From the NCBI GenBank assembly GCA_041660385.1, contig JBAZWJ010000029.1, positions 7,369 to 71,368 of the forward strand: DNA of 64,000 nt, given 5' to 3'. Below the pieces are notes generated by a model. It was not told the origin of the DNA. It was given only the letters and a program-made list of their open reading frames with translations, and made no database searches. This document shows, piece by piece, positions 8,655-17,789 of this stretch. A program made the position numbers and the translations under genes. Numbering within the stretch: the first letter of the stretch is position 1; every line of letters begins with the position of its first letter. Origin of the DNA: DYJE01 sp041660385. Its GTDB lineage: Bacteria > Desulfobacterota > Desulfobacteria > Desulfobacterales > Desulfolunaceae.

Positions 8655-9077
8655 ATGACCGCTGACAAACGTCTTTTTTTTAAATTAAACCTGGCCCAGC
8701 GTCTCCTTATGAAATATTTCGACCGTGAAATGATGGAAAAAACCGGCGTTCCCATCACACAGACTGCAGCCCTCTTTTTTCTCAGAAAAAACGACGGCTG
8801 CCTGTTCAAAGATCTGAGTGATGCGTTGTTTCAGAACAAATCCGCCATCACGACTCTGGTTGAACGCTTGGAGAAGAACGGCCTTGTCCAGAAAAAAGCC
8901 TCGACAACCGACGGAAGGGCGGCCCATATTTTTCTCACGGAAAAGGGGAAAACGGTCTGCGAAGAGGCTCTTCCCCTGGTCAAGGCGAACAACGAAAAGC
9001 TGGCGGCCCATTTCACTGATGGGGAAATCGAAACCGTCCATCGTTTTTTTGATTTGATTATTGGCATGTACAAATAA
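8655..9077 (+). CDS. MarR family transcriptional regulator
   Basis: A 140-residue winged-helix repressor. The recognition region reads LSDALFQNKSAITTLVERLEKNGLV (residues about 53-77), followed by the wing with the conserved DGRAA(H) turn and LTEKGK. Members bind palindromes as dimers and release them on binding phenolic or acyl-CoA ligands or on oxidation. It lies 110 bases after the thioesterase gene, in the same direction, and the double operator at 8005-8044 is the probable target. I see no cysteine pattern that would argue for a redox sensor. Confidence 0.92.
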   Translation: MTADKRLFFKLNLAQRLLMKYFDREMMEKTGVPITQTAALFFLRKNDGCLFKDLSDALFQNKSAITTLVERLEKNGLVQKKASTTDGRAAHIFLTEKGKTVCEEALPLVKANNEKLAAHFTDGEIETVHRFFDLIIGMYK

Positions 9078-9089
9078 GAGGTATGAATT

Positions 9090-9137
9090 ATGACGTCTTT
9101 TCAAAGATATGTGCCGTGCAGAGTGGAAAAAATTTAA
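9090..9137 (+). pseudogene. Fifteen-codon remnant resembling a molybdopterin oxidoreductase C-terminus
   Basis: The short frame ATG...TAA ends with QRYVPCRVEKI, closely matching the last residues of the molybdopterin oxidoreductase at 3777-6014 (HRFVPCQLEKM) and, more loosely, the LLCRVEK near the end of the one at 18815. It sits twelve bases after marR and upstream of fmdE and the MoeA-like gene, exactly where a molybdopterin enzyme would be expected. I infer that a gene of about 2 kb has been lost here, leaving its start region joined to its last codons. Confidence 0.6.
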
Positions 9138-9302
9138 CCTGGTATTATATTGATGGTTATGCTTTTAATGGCTGTGGATAAAAAAGGGACGACTTTACTT
9201 TATCAAGAATAAACCCTGATATGCTGAACGGTTGTCCCTGTGATACTCAAGACCAAGTCAAGGAGGTCCTAACATCCGGCTGCAAAAAGGAGGCAAGGAA
9301 CC

Positions 9303-9935
9303 TTGAATAAAAATGACATGGAAGATTTTGAAACCCTTCTGGCCGGGTCGGCCAGGGAACACGGACATCTTTGCGCCGGTCAGGTCATTGGCGTGCGGAT
9401 GGCCCTTCTGGGTCTTGAACTCGTGGGACTCAAAAACACTCGGAGTGGACCGGATATCAAGAAGCTGATCGTGTACGTGGAGATCGACCGCTGCGCCACA
9501 GACGCCATCGGCTATGTGACCGGTGCCCGGCTGGGTCGCCGTTCGCTGAAATTCAAGGATTACGGGGTCATGGCGGCCACATTCGTAAATCTTGAAATCA
9601 ACAGAGCTTTCCGCATTGTATCAACGGAGAAGTCCAGGGATCTTGCCGCAGCTTACGCTCTGGATACCCTGAACAAATCACAGGCACAGCTTGAAGCGTA
9701 TAAAAAGATGCCTCTTCAGGATCTTTTCGACGTGTACGAGGTGAGAGTGGATATTCCGGAAACGGATTTCCCCGGCCCCACCCGTTCCAAAGCGGTGTGT
9801 GATGTTTGTGGGGCAGTGATCCGGGATGGCCGTGAAATAAGTGACGGTGGGCAGGTGGTGTGCCATTTCTGTTACGGCCAGACCTACTACAACCATCCCT
9901 TAAAAGTTGACCTGGCAACAAAAAACTTTCAATGA
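9303..9935 (+). CDS. FmdE family protein with C-terminal zinc ribbon
   Basis: The 210-residue protein shows the FmdE core (formylmethanofuran dehydrogenase subunit E-like): SAREHGHLCAGQVIGVRMA near 18-36, with the His-Cys pair typical of the family, and CATDAIGYVTGARLG near 67-81. A C-terminal zinc ribbon of two CxxC pairs follows (CDVCG ... CHFCYG, about 162-187). In sulfate reducers this family accompanies molybdopterin or tungstopterin oxidoreductases and may help in cofactor handling; a direct role in methanofuran chemistry is not implied. The start is TTG at 9303, chosen because AAGGAGG lies nine bases upstream, whereas the ATG at 9318 would be 24 bases away. It is followed after 22 bases by the MoeA-like gene. 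Confidence 0.85.
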   Translation: MNKNDMEDFETLLAGSAREHGHLCAGQVIGVRMALLGLELVGLKNTRSGPDIKKLIVYVEIDRCATDAIGYVTGARLGRRSLKFKDYGVMAATFVNLEINRAFRIVSTEKSRDLAAAYALDTLNKSQAQLEAYKKMPLQDLFDVYEVRVDIPETDFPGPTRSKAVCDVCGAVIRDGREISDGGQVVCHFCYGQTYYNHPLKVDLATKNFQ

Positions 9936-9957
9936 AATCCATGCAGCGGAGCGAATC

Positions 9958-10989
9958 ATGAAAAAAATAAACGTTGAAAACGCCGTGGGGCTCCCTCTGG
10001 CCCACGATATAACTGAAGTCAGGCCTGGAGAATTCAAAGGCGTGGCATTCAAAAAAGGCCACAAGGTGGAGCGTGAAGATGTCTGCCATTTGATGCGTCT
10101 CGGGAAGCGCCATCTCTATGTGATTGAAGACGATGCTGGCAAGATCCACGAAGACGATGCTGTCCAGGAACTTGCCAGAGCCCTTGCCGGTGAGGGGATT
10201 TTATACGATGAAAAACCTTCGGAAGGCAAACTCCAGCTCTACGCCAAATACGACGGCCTTCTCAAGATCAACGTGGACGCCCTTGTGGCGTTCAACATGA
10301 TCCCGGATGTGATGTGTGCATCCATCCATACCAACAGTCCTGTCACCCAGGGCCAGAAAATTGCCGGAACACGGGCCATACCTCTTACCATCGACCGCAA
10401 GATCCTTGACAGGGCAGTTCATCTTGCAGTAGAAGAAGCACCGGTTTTGAAAGTGTTACCTTTCCGCTCTATGAAAGCAAGGCTTGCCATTACGGGCAGC
10501 GAAGTATACAACGGTCTGATAGAAGACCGTTTTCAGGCTATTGTTGAAAAGAAACTCAAAGCCTACGGAGCAAAGCTTGTGGAAACCGTGATCCTGCCCG
10601 ATGAACGGCAGACCATCGCAGATACCCTCAGATCCTTTGCGGAAAAAGGCACGGATCTGATTATCACCACGGGCGGCATGAGCGTGGACCCCGATGATGT
10701 GACACGCCTGGGAATCAGGGACATGGGGGTTCACCGGGAATACTACGGGGCAGGCGTTCTGCCCGGAACCATGTTTCTTCTGGCCTACCGTGGCGATCTG
10801 CCGATCATGGGCATTCCGGCCTGCGCCTTGTACCACGAACGAACTGTTTTTGATTTGATGTTGCCCCGGATTATCGCCGGAGACCAGCCGGACAACAGGG
10901 ATCTTGCGGCTCTGGCCCATGGTGGGCTTTGTATGGACTGCAAGCCGTGTAAGTTTCCGGCGTGTTCGTTTGGGAAGGCTGGGAGATAA
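9958..10989 (+). CDS. Molybdopterin-binding protein, MoeA/MogA-like, with cysteine-rich tail
   Basis: A 343-residue protein. Residues ~165-310 form the MoCF_biosynth domain with KARLAITGSEVYNG, IITTGGMSVDPDD and a proline/glycine-rich LPGTMFLLAYRGDLPIMGIPAC segment. The N-terminal part resembles the MoeA-like lead domain (VENAVGLPLAHDITEVRPGEFKG). The extreme C-terminus carries a four-cysteine tail (CMDCKPCKFPAC) that could bind a metal or Fe-S unit. The start at ATG 9958 has GGAG eight bases upstream. It likely works with FmdE in molybdenum/tungsten cofactor insertion. The last 28 codons and the following repeat recur as a broken copy at 7626. Confidence 0.82.
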   Translation: MKKINVENAVGLPLAHDITEVRPGEFKGVAFKKGHKVEREDVCHLMRLGKRHLYVIEDDAGKIHEDDAVQELARALAGEGILYDEKPSEGKLQLYAKYDGLLKINVDALVAFNMIPDVMCASIHTNSPVTQGQKIAGTRAIPLTIDRKILDRAVHLAVEEAPVLKVLPFRSMKARLAITGSEVYNGLIEDRFQAIVEKKLKAYGAKLVETVILPDERQTIADTLRSFAEKGTDLIITTGGMSVDPDDVTRLGIRDMGVHREYYGAGVLPGTMFLLAYRGDLPIMGIPACALYHERTVFDLMLPRIIAGDQPDNRDLAALAHGGLCMDCKPCKFPACSFGKAGR

Positions 10990-10997
10990 TAATTTTA

Positions 10998-11116
10998 GAG
11001 TGGACAGTGGACGTTGTGGACCAAGTGGACTTTGTGGACATGGACGAAGTGGACATGGCTATGAACCGTCCACTTTGTCCATGTCCACGAAGTCCACAAC
11101 GTCCACTTGGTCCACC
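10998..11116. repeat. Large GTGGAC/GTCCAC hairpin array
   Basis: Seven GTGGAC-type hexamers at 5-12-base spacing (10999-11055) face a mirror series of GTCCAC hexamers (11068-11116), so the single strand can fold into a long, imperfect stem around a loop near 11058-11066. It fills the gap between the MoeA-like gene and the activase gene. It is the largest copy of a family seen at five places in the window, always just after a stop codon. Confidence 0.85.
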
Positions 11117-11141
11117 TGATTTATCATAACGGAGAACAACC

Positions 11142-14100
11142 ATGCAATCAAACATCCTTGGAATAGACATCGGATCTGTTTCCATTGCTATTGCGGAAAT
11201 CGACAGAGAAAAAAACATCATTGAACAAGCCTATGCTTTTCACAAGGGAGATATTGCCGGGTGTCTTGACCGGCTTTTAGCAACATTCAAGTTTGAACGA
11301 ATCGCCCATATCGTGAAAACATCATCAACACCGCGTCGTGTCATGGCAGATGCGATTTACGACAACCAGGTGGCGGTGATTTCAGCTGCAAAACAAAGAA
11401 ACGAAGCTATCCGCTCGATTCTGGTCGTGGGGGGAGAGAAATTCGGCCTGCTCCTTTTTGATGACAAGGGGAATTACAAAAGTTACAAAACCAACACGTC
11501 CTGTGCCGCCGGAACCGGAAGTTTTCTGGATCAGCAGGCCGGACGGCTGAATCTGGATTCCATCGAAACGTTAAGCCGCATCGCCGGTGAAAACGAGAGG
11601 GAATTCCCCTTGATCGCCTCCCGCTGCGCCGTGTTCGCTAAAACCGATCTGATCCATGCCCAGCAGGAAGGCTATACCATGTCGGCCATCAGCGACGGCC
11701 TGTGTTACGGCCTTGCAAAAAACATCGTGGACACTCTGTTCAGTGGTGGAACAAAAGCAGACGGCCCCATTCTTTTCTGTGGCGGAGTATCTAAAAACCA
11801 TGCCGTGAAGCGGCATCTGGAAAGCCTCATCGGTGCCAATCTTGTTGTTGATGATCTGTCCCATATCTATGGTGCGTTTGGTGCTGCTCTCTGTGGTCTT
11901 TCGGACATTGAAAAGGAAATTCTGCCTGATGTAACCGTTACCAAAACACAGGACAGCGTGTTCGCAAGATATAAAACGGAAAAAGAACTGGCATGCGCGC
12001 CATTGACACTGGAACGTTCAACGTTCCCCTCATTCACCAGTGTGGAACGTGTGGAACATATCCCCACGATAACGGATTCGGGCGCAAATCACGTGGAAAC
12101 AGACCTCTATCGGGAACTTATACCGGGTGAAACGGTGAGTGGCTATCTTGGAATTGATATCGGGTCCACCAGCACCAAAGCGGTGATCACCGATGAAGAC
12201 GGTGAAGTGATTGCCGGATTCTACACACGGACAGCCGGAAATCCCTTGAAAGCGGTCTGTGCCATTTTCGAAACCATTGACCAGCGGATTATTTCAGGAA
12301 AAAATGTCAGCTTGAATATTATCGCCTGCGGAACAACAGGCTCAGGCAGAAAATACATCGGGAAAATGATCGGGGCCGATCTTTACCTGGATGAAATAAC
12401 CGCCCACGCCAAGGCTGCTGTGAAACTCAACCCGGATGTGGATACCATCATCGAAATCGGCGGACAGGACGCCAAGTTCACCACGCTTAAAAACGGCAGG
12501 GTCACATCATCGGTGATGAACAACGTCTGCGCGGCAGGTACAGGGAGTTTCATCGAAGAGCAGGCCAGGAAACTGGGTTGCAGCCTCACCGATTACTCGG
12601 CCCGGACCTTAGGGGTGCAAGCGCCTCTTTCAAGCGATCGCTGCACTGTTTTCATGGAAAGGGATCTTAACCATTATTTGAGTGAAGGATACGATGTGAA
12701 CGAGGTACTTGCCTCGGTTCTCCACTCGGTCCGTGACAACTACCTGATCAAAGTGGCCAATGAAGCGGCTGTGGGAAATGTGGTGTTTTTCCAGGGAGCC
12801 ACAGCAAAAAACCAGGCTCTTGTGGCGGCCTTTGAACAGAAACTCAAAAAACCCATTCTTGTTTCCCAGTTCTGCCATGTAACCGGTGCTTTGGGCACGG
12901 CGTTAACGCTCCGGGAAGAAAATTTTAAGACCACGGGTTTTAGAGGACTGGGCCTTTATAAGAAAGACATACCCCTGCGGTCGGAGGTTTGTTCGCTCTG
13001 CACCAACCATTGCAAAATCTCCGTTGCGGAAATCGACGGCGAAACCGTGGCCTACGGTTTTCTTTGCGGCAGGGATTACGAGACCCAGCATTATGTGGGC
13101 GACAAGACCAAAGGCTACGACCTTCTGGCCGAGCGCCGAAAAATCCAGCGGCTTTCCGATGATCGGGCATCCAAGACATGGCGTGGACCCGTGGTTGGAA
13201 TTCCTGCGGCCCTTCATCTGGTGGAAGATCTTCCATACTGGCGACGGTTTTTCCACAGCCTTTCCATCAGAACGGTATCCAGTGAAACGTACAAAGACGC
13301 AGTGAAGCGGGGTAAAAACCTTTCGGAAACCGAATTCTGCGCACCGGCCACGGCCATGTACGGCCATGTGGAATATCTGCTGGAAAAGGCGGATGTTGTC
13401 TTTCTTCCCTATTATCTTGAAAACAAAGATAAAAATGCCCGAAGGCAGTTCTGTTATTATACCCAATACATCCCGTCCATCATGGCCGGATACGACAGAG
13501 AACGTGTGCTTACTCCTCTTTTGAAATACTTGTACACCCCGTTCCACACCAAAATGGAGCTGTACAGGATGCTCAAGAAGATTGGCTTTTCCCTGAGCTT
13601 TTTCGATATCTCCATGGCCTATGACAGAGCCTTCGAGTTCAAAAATGAAAACAGGCGACAGTTCAAGGAGATTTACGAACGTGAACGGTCGAATACGGAT
13701 GATGTGAGTGTTGTTTTTTTAGGCCGCCCTTACACAGTCCTTTCTTCGTCGGCAAACAACGGAATTCCCGATATTTTCAAAACTCTGGGGATCAAAACAT
13801 TTTTTCAGGATATGGTTCCTGTGGAAGATGACGACGGGCATCCCTTGTGGCCCCTCCTTTCCGATCTTCACTGGAATTATCCGGCCAATATTCTGAAAAC
13901 AGCCCATGCCGTGGCCAAAACCGAAAAGGTTTATCCGGTTTACGTGACCTCGTTCAAATGCACACCGGATTCTTTTGCCTTGCGCTACTTCAAGCAGATC
14001 ATGGCCGAGCACGGAAAACCTTATCTGATTCTCGAACTTGACGAGCACGATTCCAGTGTGGGCTATGAAACACGGATCGAATCGGCGGTGCGTTCATTCA

Positions 14101-15413
14101 GAAACCATCTGCGTGCATCCGAAAAACCGAAGCAGCCGGATTATTCGTCCCTGTTCTTTGAATCATCGAAAAAACTTACGGGCAAGAACCTGCTTATACC
14201 CAACTGGGACCCCATCACCTGCCGGTTCCTTGCGGCTGTTCTGAGGCGTGAAGGAATCAACGCTTATCTGATCGAAGAAACACAGGCCGGTATTTCCAGA
14301 AGCCTAAAATTCAACACGGGCCAGTGCATTCCAACCAATGCCATTGCTCAAGGGTTTGTGGATACGGTGGAAAAGTACAATCTTGATCCGGCGAACACCC
14401 TTCTGTGGATCAGTAAATCCAATATGTGCAACCTGAAATTGTACCCCAACTTCATTGCTTCTCTGCTCACCGCTTATGGCAATGGAATGGAAAAAGCGGG
14501 GATTTACCACGGGGAGCTGACCTATATCGATATTTCGATCAGGGCCTCCATCAACGCCTATTTTGCCCATATGTTCGGTGGCATGATCCGCAAGATGGGC
14601 TGCAAAATAAGGCCTTATGAAGTTGTGAAAGGCGCGACAGACCAAGTCATTGAAAAAAGTGTTCAGATTCTGGAAGATGCCTTTCTCGGCAACCGATCCA
14701 AAGAGGAGGCTGTGTCCCAGATCGTCTCTCGTTTTGAATGGATTGAAACACGGAAGACAGATCGTCCTAAGGTGGCCATATTCGGAGATATTTACGTTCG
14801 CGACAACCCCGTAATGAATCAGGATCTTATCCGCTTCATCGAGGAAAACGGCGGCGAAGTGATCACCACGCCCTACTCGGAAATGGGCAAAATGATCGCC
14901 CCCATGTATTTCAAGAAATGGTTTAACGAAGGCCTTTACAGGAGCATTGTTTCGGTCAAAGCCCTGGTCACGGGCATGGGACTTATTGAAAAAAAATACC
15001 AGCGCTTTTTCGAACGGGTGATCCGCGAACCGGAGCATCACTACGACGATGACCCCGAAACCATCTACTCCAAATTCAATGTGAGCCCTGACAACAACGG
15101 GGAATCCATGGAAAACATCCTAAAAATTCATTATCTTTCCAAGCATTATCCCGATCTCAGTCTGTTTGTCCAGGCCAGCCCGGCGTTCTGCTGCCCGTCC
15201 ATTGTCACCGAGGCCATGAAGCAGGAGATCGAACGCGTCTCCGGTATTCCTGTTGTTTCAATTACTTACGACGGAACAGGCGGGATCAAGAACCAGAGCG
15301 TGATTCCTTACCTGAAATATCCGAGAAAAGCGAAACCTGTGGTTCAGCCTGAAGATGATGGAAACCAGCCCACGGGTACAGGTCGGGGCAGCTCATTGCT
15401 GATGGCTCTTTAG
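11142..15413 (+). CDS. CoA-substrate-specific enzyme activase, double ASKHA domain plus DUF2229 (giant)
   Basis: ATP-driven one-electron activator of the HgdC/BadF type, which injects low-potential electrons into 2-hydroxyacyl-CoA dehydratase or benzoyl-CoA reductase-like enzymes. At 1423 residues it belongs to the giant class. Domains in order: first ASKHA ATPase (about 1-255: GIDIGSVS, CAAGTGSF, ASRCAVF), second ASKHA ATPase (about 335-590: GIDIGSTST, CAAGTGSF, SSDRCTVF), then DUF2229 (about 610-870) and a dehydratase-like C-terminal part (about 1000-1400) with several cysteines. Each ATPase half keeps both cysteines that in the dimeric activators coordinate the shared 4Fe-4S cluster, so a single chain could bind one. 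Its partner enzyme is not in the window. It is preceded by a repeat array and followed four bases later by the Kef remnant. Confidence 0.92.
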   Translation: MQSNILGIDIGSVSIAIAEIDREKNIIEQAYAFHKGDIAGCLDRLLATFKFERIAHIVKTSSTPRRVMADAIYDNQVAVISAAKQRNEAIRSILVVGGEKFGLLLFDDKGNYKSYKTNTSCAAGTGSFLDQQAGRLNLDSIETLSRIAGENEREFPLIASRCAVFAKTDLIHAQQEGYTMSAISDGLCYGLAKNIVDTLFSGGTKADGPILFCGGVSKNHAVKRHLESLIGANLVVDDLSHIYGAFGAALCGLSDIEKEILPDVTVTKTQDSVFARYKTEKELACAPLTLERSTFPSFTSVERVEHIPTITDSGANHVETDLYRELIPGETVSGYLGIDIGSTSTKAVITDEDGEVIAGFYTRTAGNPLKAVCAIFETIDQRIISGKNVSLNIIACGTTGSGRKYIGKMIGADLYLDEITAHAKAAVKLNPDVDTIIEIGGQDAKFTTLKNGRVTSSVMNNVCAAGTGSFIEEQARKLGCSLTDYSARTLGVQAPLSSDRCTVFMERDLNHYLSEGYDVNEVLASVLHSVRDNYLIKVANEAAVGNVVFFQGATAKNQALVAAFEQKLKKPILVSQFCHVTGALGTALTLREENFKTTGFRGLGLYKKDIPLRSEVCSLCTNHCKISVAEIDGETVAYGFLCGRDYETQHYVGDKTKGYDLLAERRKIQRLSDDRASKTWRGPVVGIPAALHLVEDLPYWRRFFHSLSIRTVSSETYKDAVKRGKNLSETEFCAPATAMYGHVEYLLEKADVVFLPYYLENKDKNARRQFCYYTQYIPSIMAGYDRERVLTPLLKYLYTPFHTKMELYRMLKKIGFSLSFFDISMAYDRAFEFKNENRRQFKEIYERERSNTDDVSVVFLGRPYTVLSSSANNGIPDIFKTLGIKTFFQDMVPVEDDDGHPLWPLLSDLHWNYPANILKTAHAVAKTEKVYPVYVTSFKCTPDSFALRYFKQIMAEHGKPYLILELDEHDSSVGYETRIESAVRSFRNHLRASEKPKQPDYSSLFFESSKKLTGKNLLIPNWDPITCRFLAAVLRREGINAYLIEETQAGISRSLKFNTGQCIPTNAIAQGFVDTVEKYNLDPANTLLWISKSNMCNLKLYPNFIASLLTAYGNGMEKAGIYHGELTYIDISIRASINAYFAHMFGGMIRKMGCKIRPYEVVKGATDQVIEKSVQILEDAFLGNRSKEEAVSQIVSRFEWIETRKTDRPKVAIFGDIYVRDNPVMNQDLIRFIEENGGEVITTPYSEMGKMIAPMYFKKWFNEGLYRSIVSVKALVTGMGLIEKKYQRFFERVIREPEHHYDDDPETIYSKFNVSPDNNGESMENILKIHYLSKHYPDLSLFVQASPAFCCPSIVTEAMKQEIERVSGIPVVSITYDGTGGIKNQSVIPYLKYPRKAKPVVQPEDDGNQPTGTGRGSSLLMAL

Positions 15414-15417
15414 GCTT

Positions 15418-16319
15418 ATGGGATTAGCCGCAGACATTGTGATCATCGTTGTTGCTGCACTTATCGGGGCGCTGATCGCCCAGAGGCTGAAGCAGCCGCT
15501 CATTCTGGGCTACATTCTTGCCGGAATCGCGGTGGGGCCGAACACCGGGGGCATTACGGTGGGCGATGTCCATGAGATCGAGCTTCTGGCGGAAATCGGC
15601 GTGGCGCTTCTTCTTTTTGCTTTGGGGCTTGAGTTTTCACTTGATGAACTGAAACCGGTGAAGGGCATCGCCCTGATCGGAACGCCGATTCAGATCATTC
15701 TCACCATGGCTCTGGGATACGGCATCGGTCTTGGGCTGGGCCTGGAACATGTGGCATCAGTCTGGTTTGGTGCCCTGATCTCCCTTTCAAGCACCATGGT
15801 GACCCTGAAGATTCTGATGAGCCGGGGGCTGATGGGAACCCTGTCCAGCCGGGTAGGGCGGAAGGCGTGGAACAGGCAAGATCTCTTTATGCCAGTGGTG
15901 TGTACATGGCTGTTCTTCCTGAAATGGAGGCCGGGCTTGAAATCGCAAGACAAGCCCTGCTTCATATGGAGGTGCCCGTTTCAGCCATTCAGCAATACAC
16001 CGATGCGGTCCGTCAGACCGTGTACGAACCCATGAGTGAAAACCATCCTGACCAGAAACTCCTTGAAACGTTTCATCATTTCAGGACCATGCTGGAAATG
16101 GCCTGGGTCCGTATCGATGAAACAAGCACTCTGGTGAATCAGACCCTTGAGAAGGCCGCCATCAGAACACGCACCGGAGCAACCGTGGTGGGTGTGCTTA
16201 GAGGGGGCCAGATGAAATCCAACCCGTCAGCCGATTTTTCTTTTGCATCTGATGATCTTGTGGCGGTTGTGGGAAATGGCAAAGAGCGTGAATTGTTCAA
16301 CGAACTTGCAAATGGATAG
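15418..16319 (+). pseudogene. Kef-type cation/proton antiporter gene with internal deletion and frameshift
   Basis: The first frame (15418-~15855) encodes the first four or five membrane helices of a monovalent cation:proton antiporter (CPA2), including LGYILAGIAVGPNTGG and LLFALGLEFSLDELKPVKG, up to GTLSSRV. A second frame (from ~15857, GTG 15867, to 16319) encodes the end of the TrkA-N domain (GVEQARSLYASGVYMAVLPE) and a complete TrkA-C domain. Full-length relatives have about 650 residues; here about 300 remain, so roughly 1 kb covering the remaining helices and most of the nucleotide-binding domain is gone. The first frame continues as nonsense to 16035. The joint lies near 15853-15860. 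The gene starts four bases after the activase stop. True deletion and misassembly are both possible. Confidence 0.85.
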
Positions 16320-16366
16320 TGGACGTGGTTGACTGAGTGGACGTCGTGGACATGGACTTGGTGGAC
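16316..16366. repeat. GTGGAC-family repeat
   Basis: Five GTGGAC-like hexamers lie in direct orientation from 16319 to 16366, starting within the last codons of the antiporter remnant; the facing GTCCAC arm is absent here apart from GTCCACGGGGTCCA at 16957-16970. Confidence 0.65.
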
Positions 16367-16435
16367 AACATCATGACCATGTGTGCTTGGCTCACAAAAC
16401 GTTTTTGATCGAAAATTACTTCAAAGGATACGCCC

Positions 16436-16906
16436 ATGAGAAAACATCTGTTTCTGATCCCTTTGTTTTTCCTGATCGCTTTAAACACAGCACATGCTGA
16501 TGAACTTGCGACTCTTTCAGCGGGACAGACTGTTTATGTGCCAGCCTATTCTCATATCGCCATTGGAAACAGAGAAAAGCCCTTTCTTCTTACCGTAACC
16601 CTTCATGTACGGAATGTGGACCCGAAGAACACGATCACGTTAAGATCGGTGGACTATTACGACAGCAATGGGAATCTCCTTAAAAAATATCTGCCCAAGC
16701 CGTTGACGTTGAGGCCATTGTCGTCATCACGCCATGTGGTTCCACGGAATGAAAAGCAGGGAGGATCCGGGGCCGGTTTCATGGTGGCATGGACAGCGGA
16801 AAAAGCTGTGAATCCTCCCATTGTGGAGACAGTGATGATCGGGGCCGAATCCCAGCAGGGGATTTCGTTTACATCCCGGGGCCAGGTGATTGCTGCGGGG
16901 AATTGA
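16436..16906 (+). CDS. Exported DUF3124 family protein
   Basis: A 156-residue protein with a clear signal peptide (basic MRKH, hydrophobic core LFLIPLFFLIAL, cleavage probably after AHA at ~21). The mature part matches DUF3124: VYVPAYSHIAIGNREKPFLL, VRNVDPKNTITLRSVDYYD, and the C-terminal NPPIVETVMIGAESQQGISF followed by TSRG. The fold and function of the family are not known to me. It is likely periplasmic. AAAGGA lies upstream of the ATG. It is isolated from its neighbours by more than 60 bases on each side. Confidence 0.85.
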   Translation: MRKHLFLIPLFFLIALNTAHADELATLSAGQTVYVPAYSHIAIGNREKPFLLTVTLHVRNVDPKNTITLRSVDYYDSNGNLLKKYLPKPLTLRPLSSSRHVVPRNEKQGGSGAGFMVAWTAEKAVNPPIVETVMIGAESQQGISFTSRGQVIAAGN

Positions 16907-16967
16907 TGTGAGGGGCTTGGTGGAGACAATTGACAATTGGGAAATCTGAAAAAGTCCACGGGGTCCA

Positions 16968-17567
16968 TTAAACCTTTTCAACAAACGACAACACAATCGC
17001 CCTGAACACTCCCAGCAACTCTTCAAGTTCTGTTTCATCCTGGTCCAGAACCACGGAAAGCATGGACAAGCCTTCGGAGAACGCTACAAGAGCTGTGCCC
17101 ATCATCAGCGCCTTTTTTTCAGAAATAGTCTTATCGGCAATGAATCCCCCGGCCATACCGATCCAGGTCATGTAGGATGTCTTCAGCTTCTGTCGGACTT
17201 TGTCATTGTAGTTTGCGATCTCCCAGATTTCGATAAAAATCCGTGAAAGATCCCTGTTCATGGTGATTTTTCTGGCCATAAAATCAAGGGACATGGCCAG
17301 AAGACCCGAAGGCGTTTCAGTTTTGACTTCGGTGGATCCCATCCAGGTTCTGAACATGTTTTTGTATGTTTCAATCACATGCTCAATGTAGTTTAACAGG
17401 ATATCTTCCTTGCTTTTGAAATAGTAATGGAGCATCCCGTGGTTCATTCCCGCTTCGGCGGCAATCTCCTTGATGGACGTCTTGTCAAAAGGCTTGATGA
17501 GCAGTCGCCGGTGTAATGCTTCGAGAATCTCCAGCCGCCGCTGATCTTTCATGATTTTTCGTGACAT
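16968..17567 (-). CDS. TetR family transcriptional regulator
   Basis: A 199-residue repressor. The N-terminal helix-turn-helix (about 25-60) reads FDKTSIKEIAAEAGMNHGMLHYYFKSKEDIL, typical of TetR; the remainder is the all-helical ligand domain. The ATG at 17567 was chosen because the DNA-binding helices follow at the normal distance. It lies 222 bases beyond the end of the alcohol dehydrogenase gene on the same strand. It is one of two candidates, with the GntR protein at 21502, for binding the paired operators in front of the molybdopterin oxidoreductase gene at 20917. Confidence 0.92.
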   Translation of the reverse strand: MSRKIMKDQRRLEILEALHRRLLIKPFDKTSIKEIAAEAGMNHGMLHYYFKSKEDILLNYIEHVIETYKNMFRTWMGSTEVKTETPSGLLAMSLDFMARKITMNRDLSRIFIEIWEIANYNDKVRQKLKTSYMTWIGMAGGFIADKTISEKKALMMGTALVAFSEGLSMLSVVLDQDETELEELLGVFRAIVLSFVEKV

Positions 17568-17789
17568 GGATTTCCTTTGTGGTGTCTGGGTCTTTTTTTG
17601 ATGGGTGTATCATAGATTGAAGAAGGCTGCAATGAAGGGTGGCAAAAGTCGTGTAGTGGATTGAGTATTTCTTAAAATGTGAAAAAATGACTGGGGACAA
17701 TCAGGCATAAAATTTTGTGGACCTCATACAGCCCAATACTGTTGGCCTAAACCATACGACTTGACCGCTGAATTTGAAAATGAGCTTGA

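Noticed and set aside
9138..9302. Possible molybdenum-cofactor riboswitch before fmdE
   Set aside because: The location is suggestive, but I could not recognise the conserved stems of the motif by eye; a covariance-model search would decide.
10998..11116. Possible CRISPR array
   Set aside because: The repeat is only six bases with variable 5-12-base spacing and mirrored arms; there are no uniform spacers and no cas genes.
14304..15041. 245-codon minus-strand frame in the activase gene
   Set aside because: Shadow frame; the plus strand encodes conserved domain sequence throughout.
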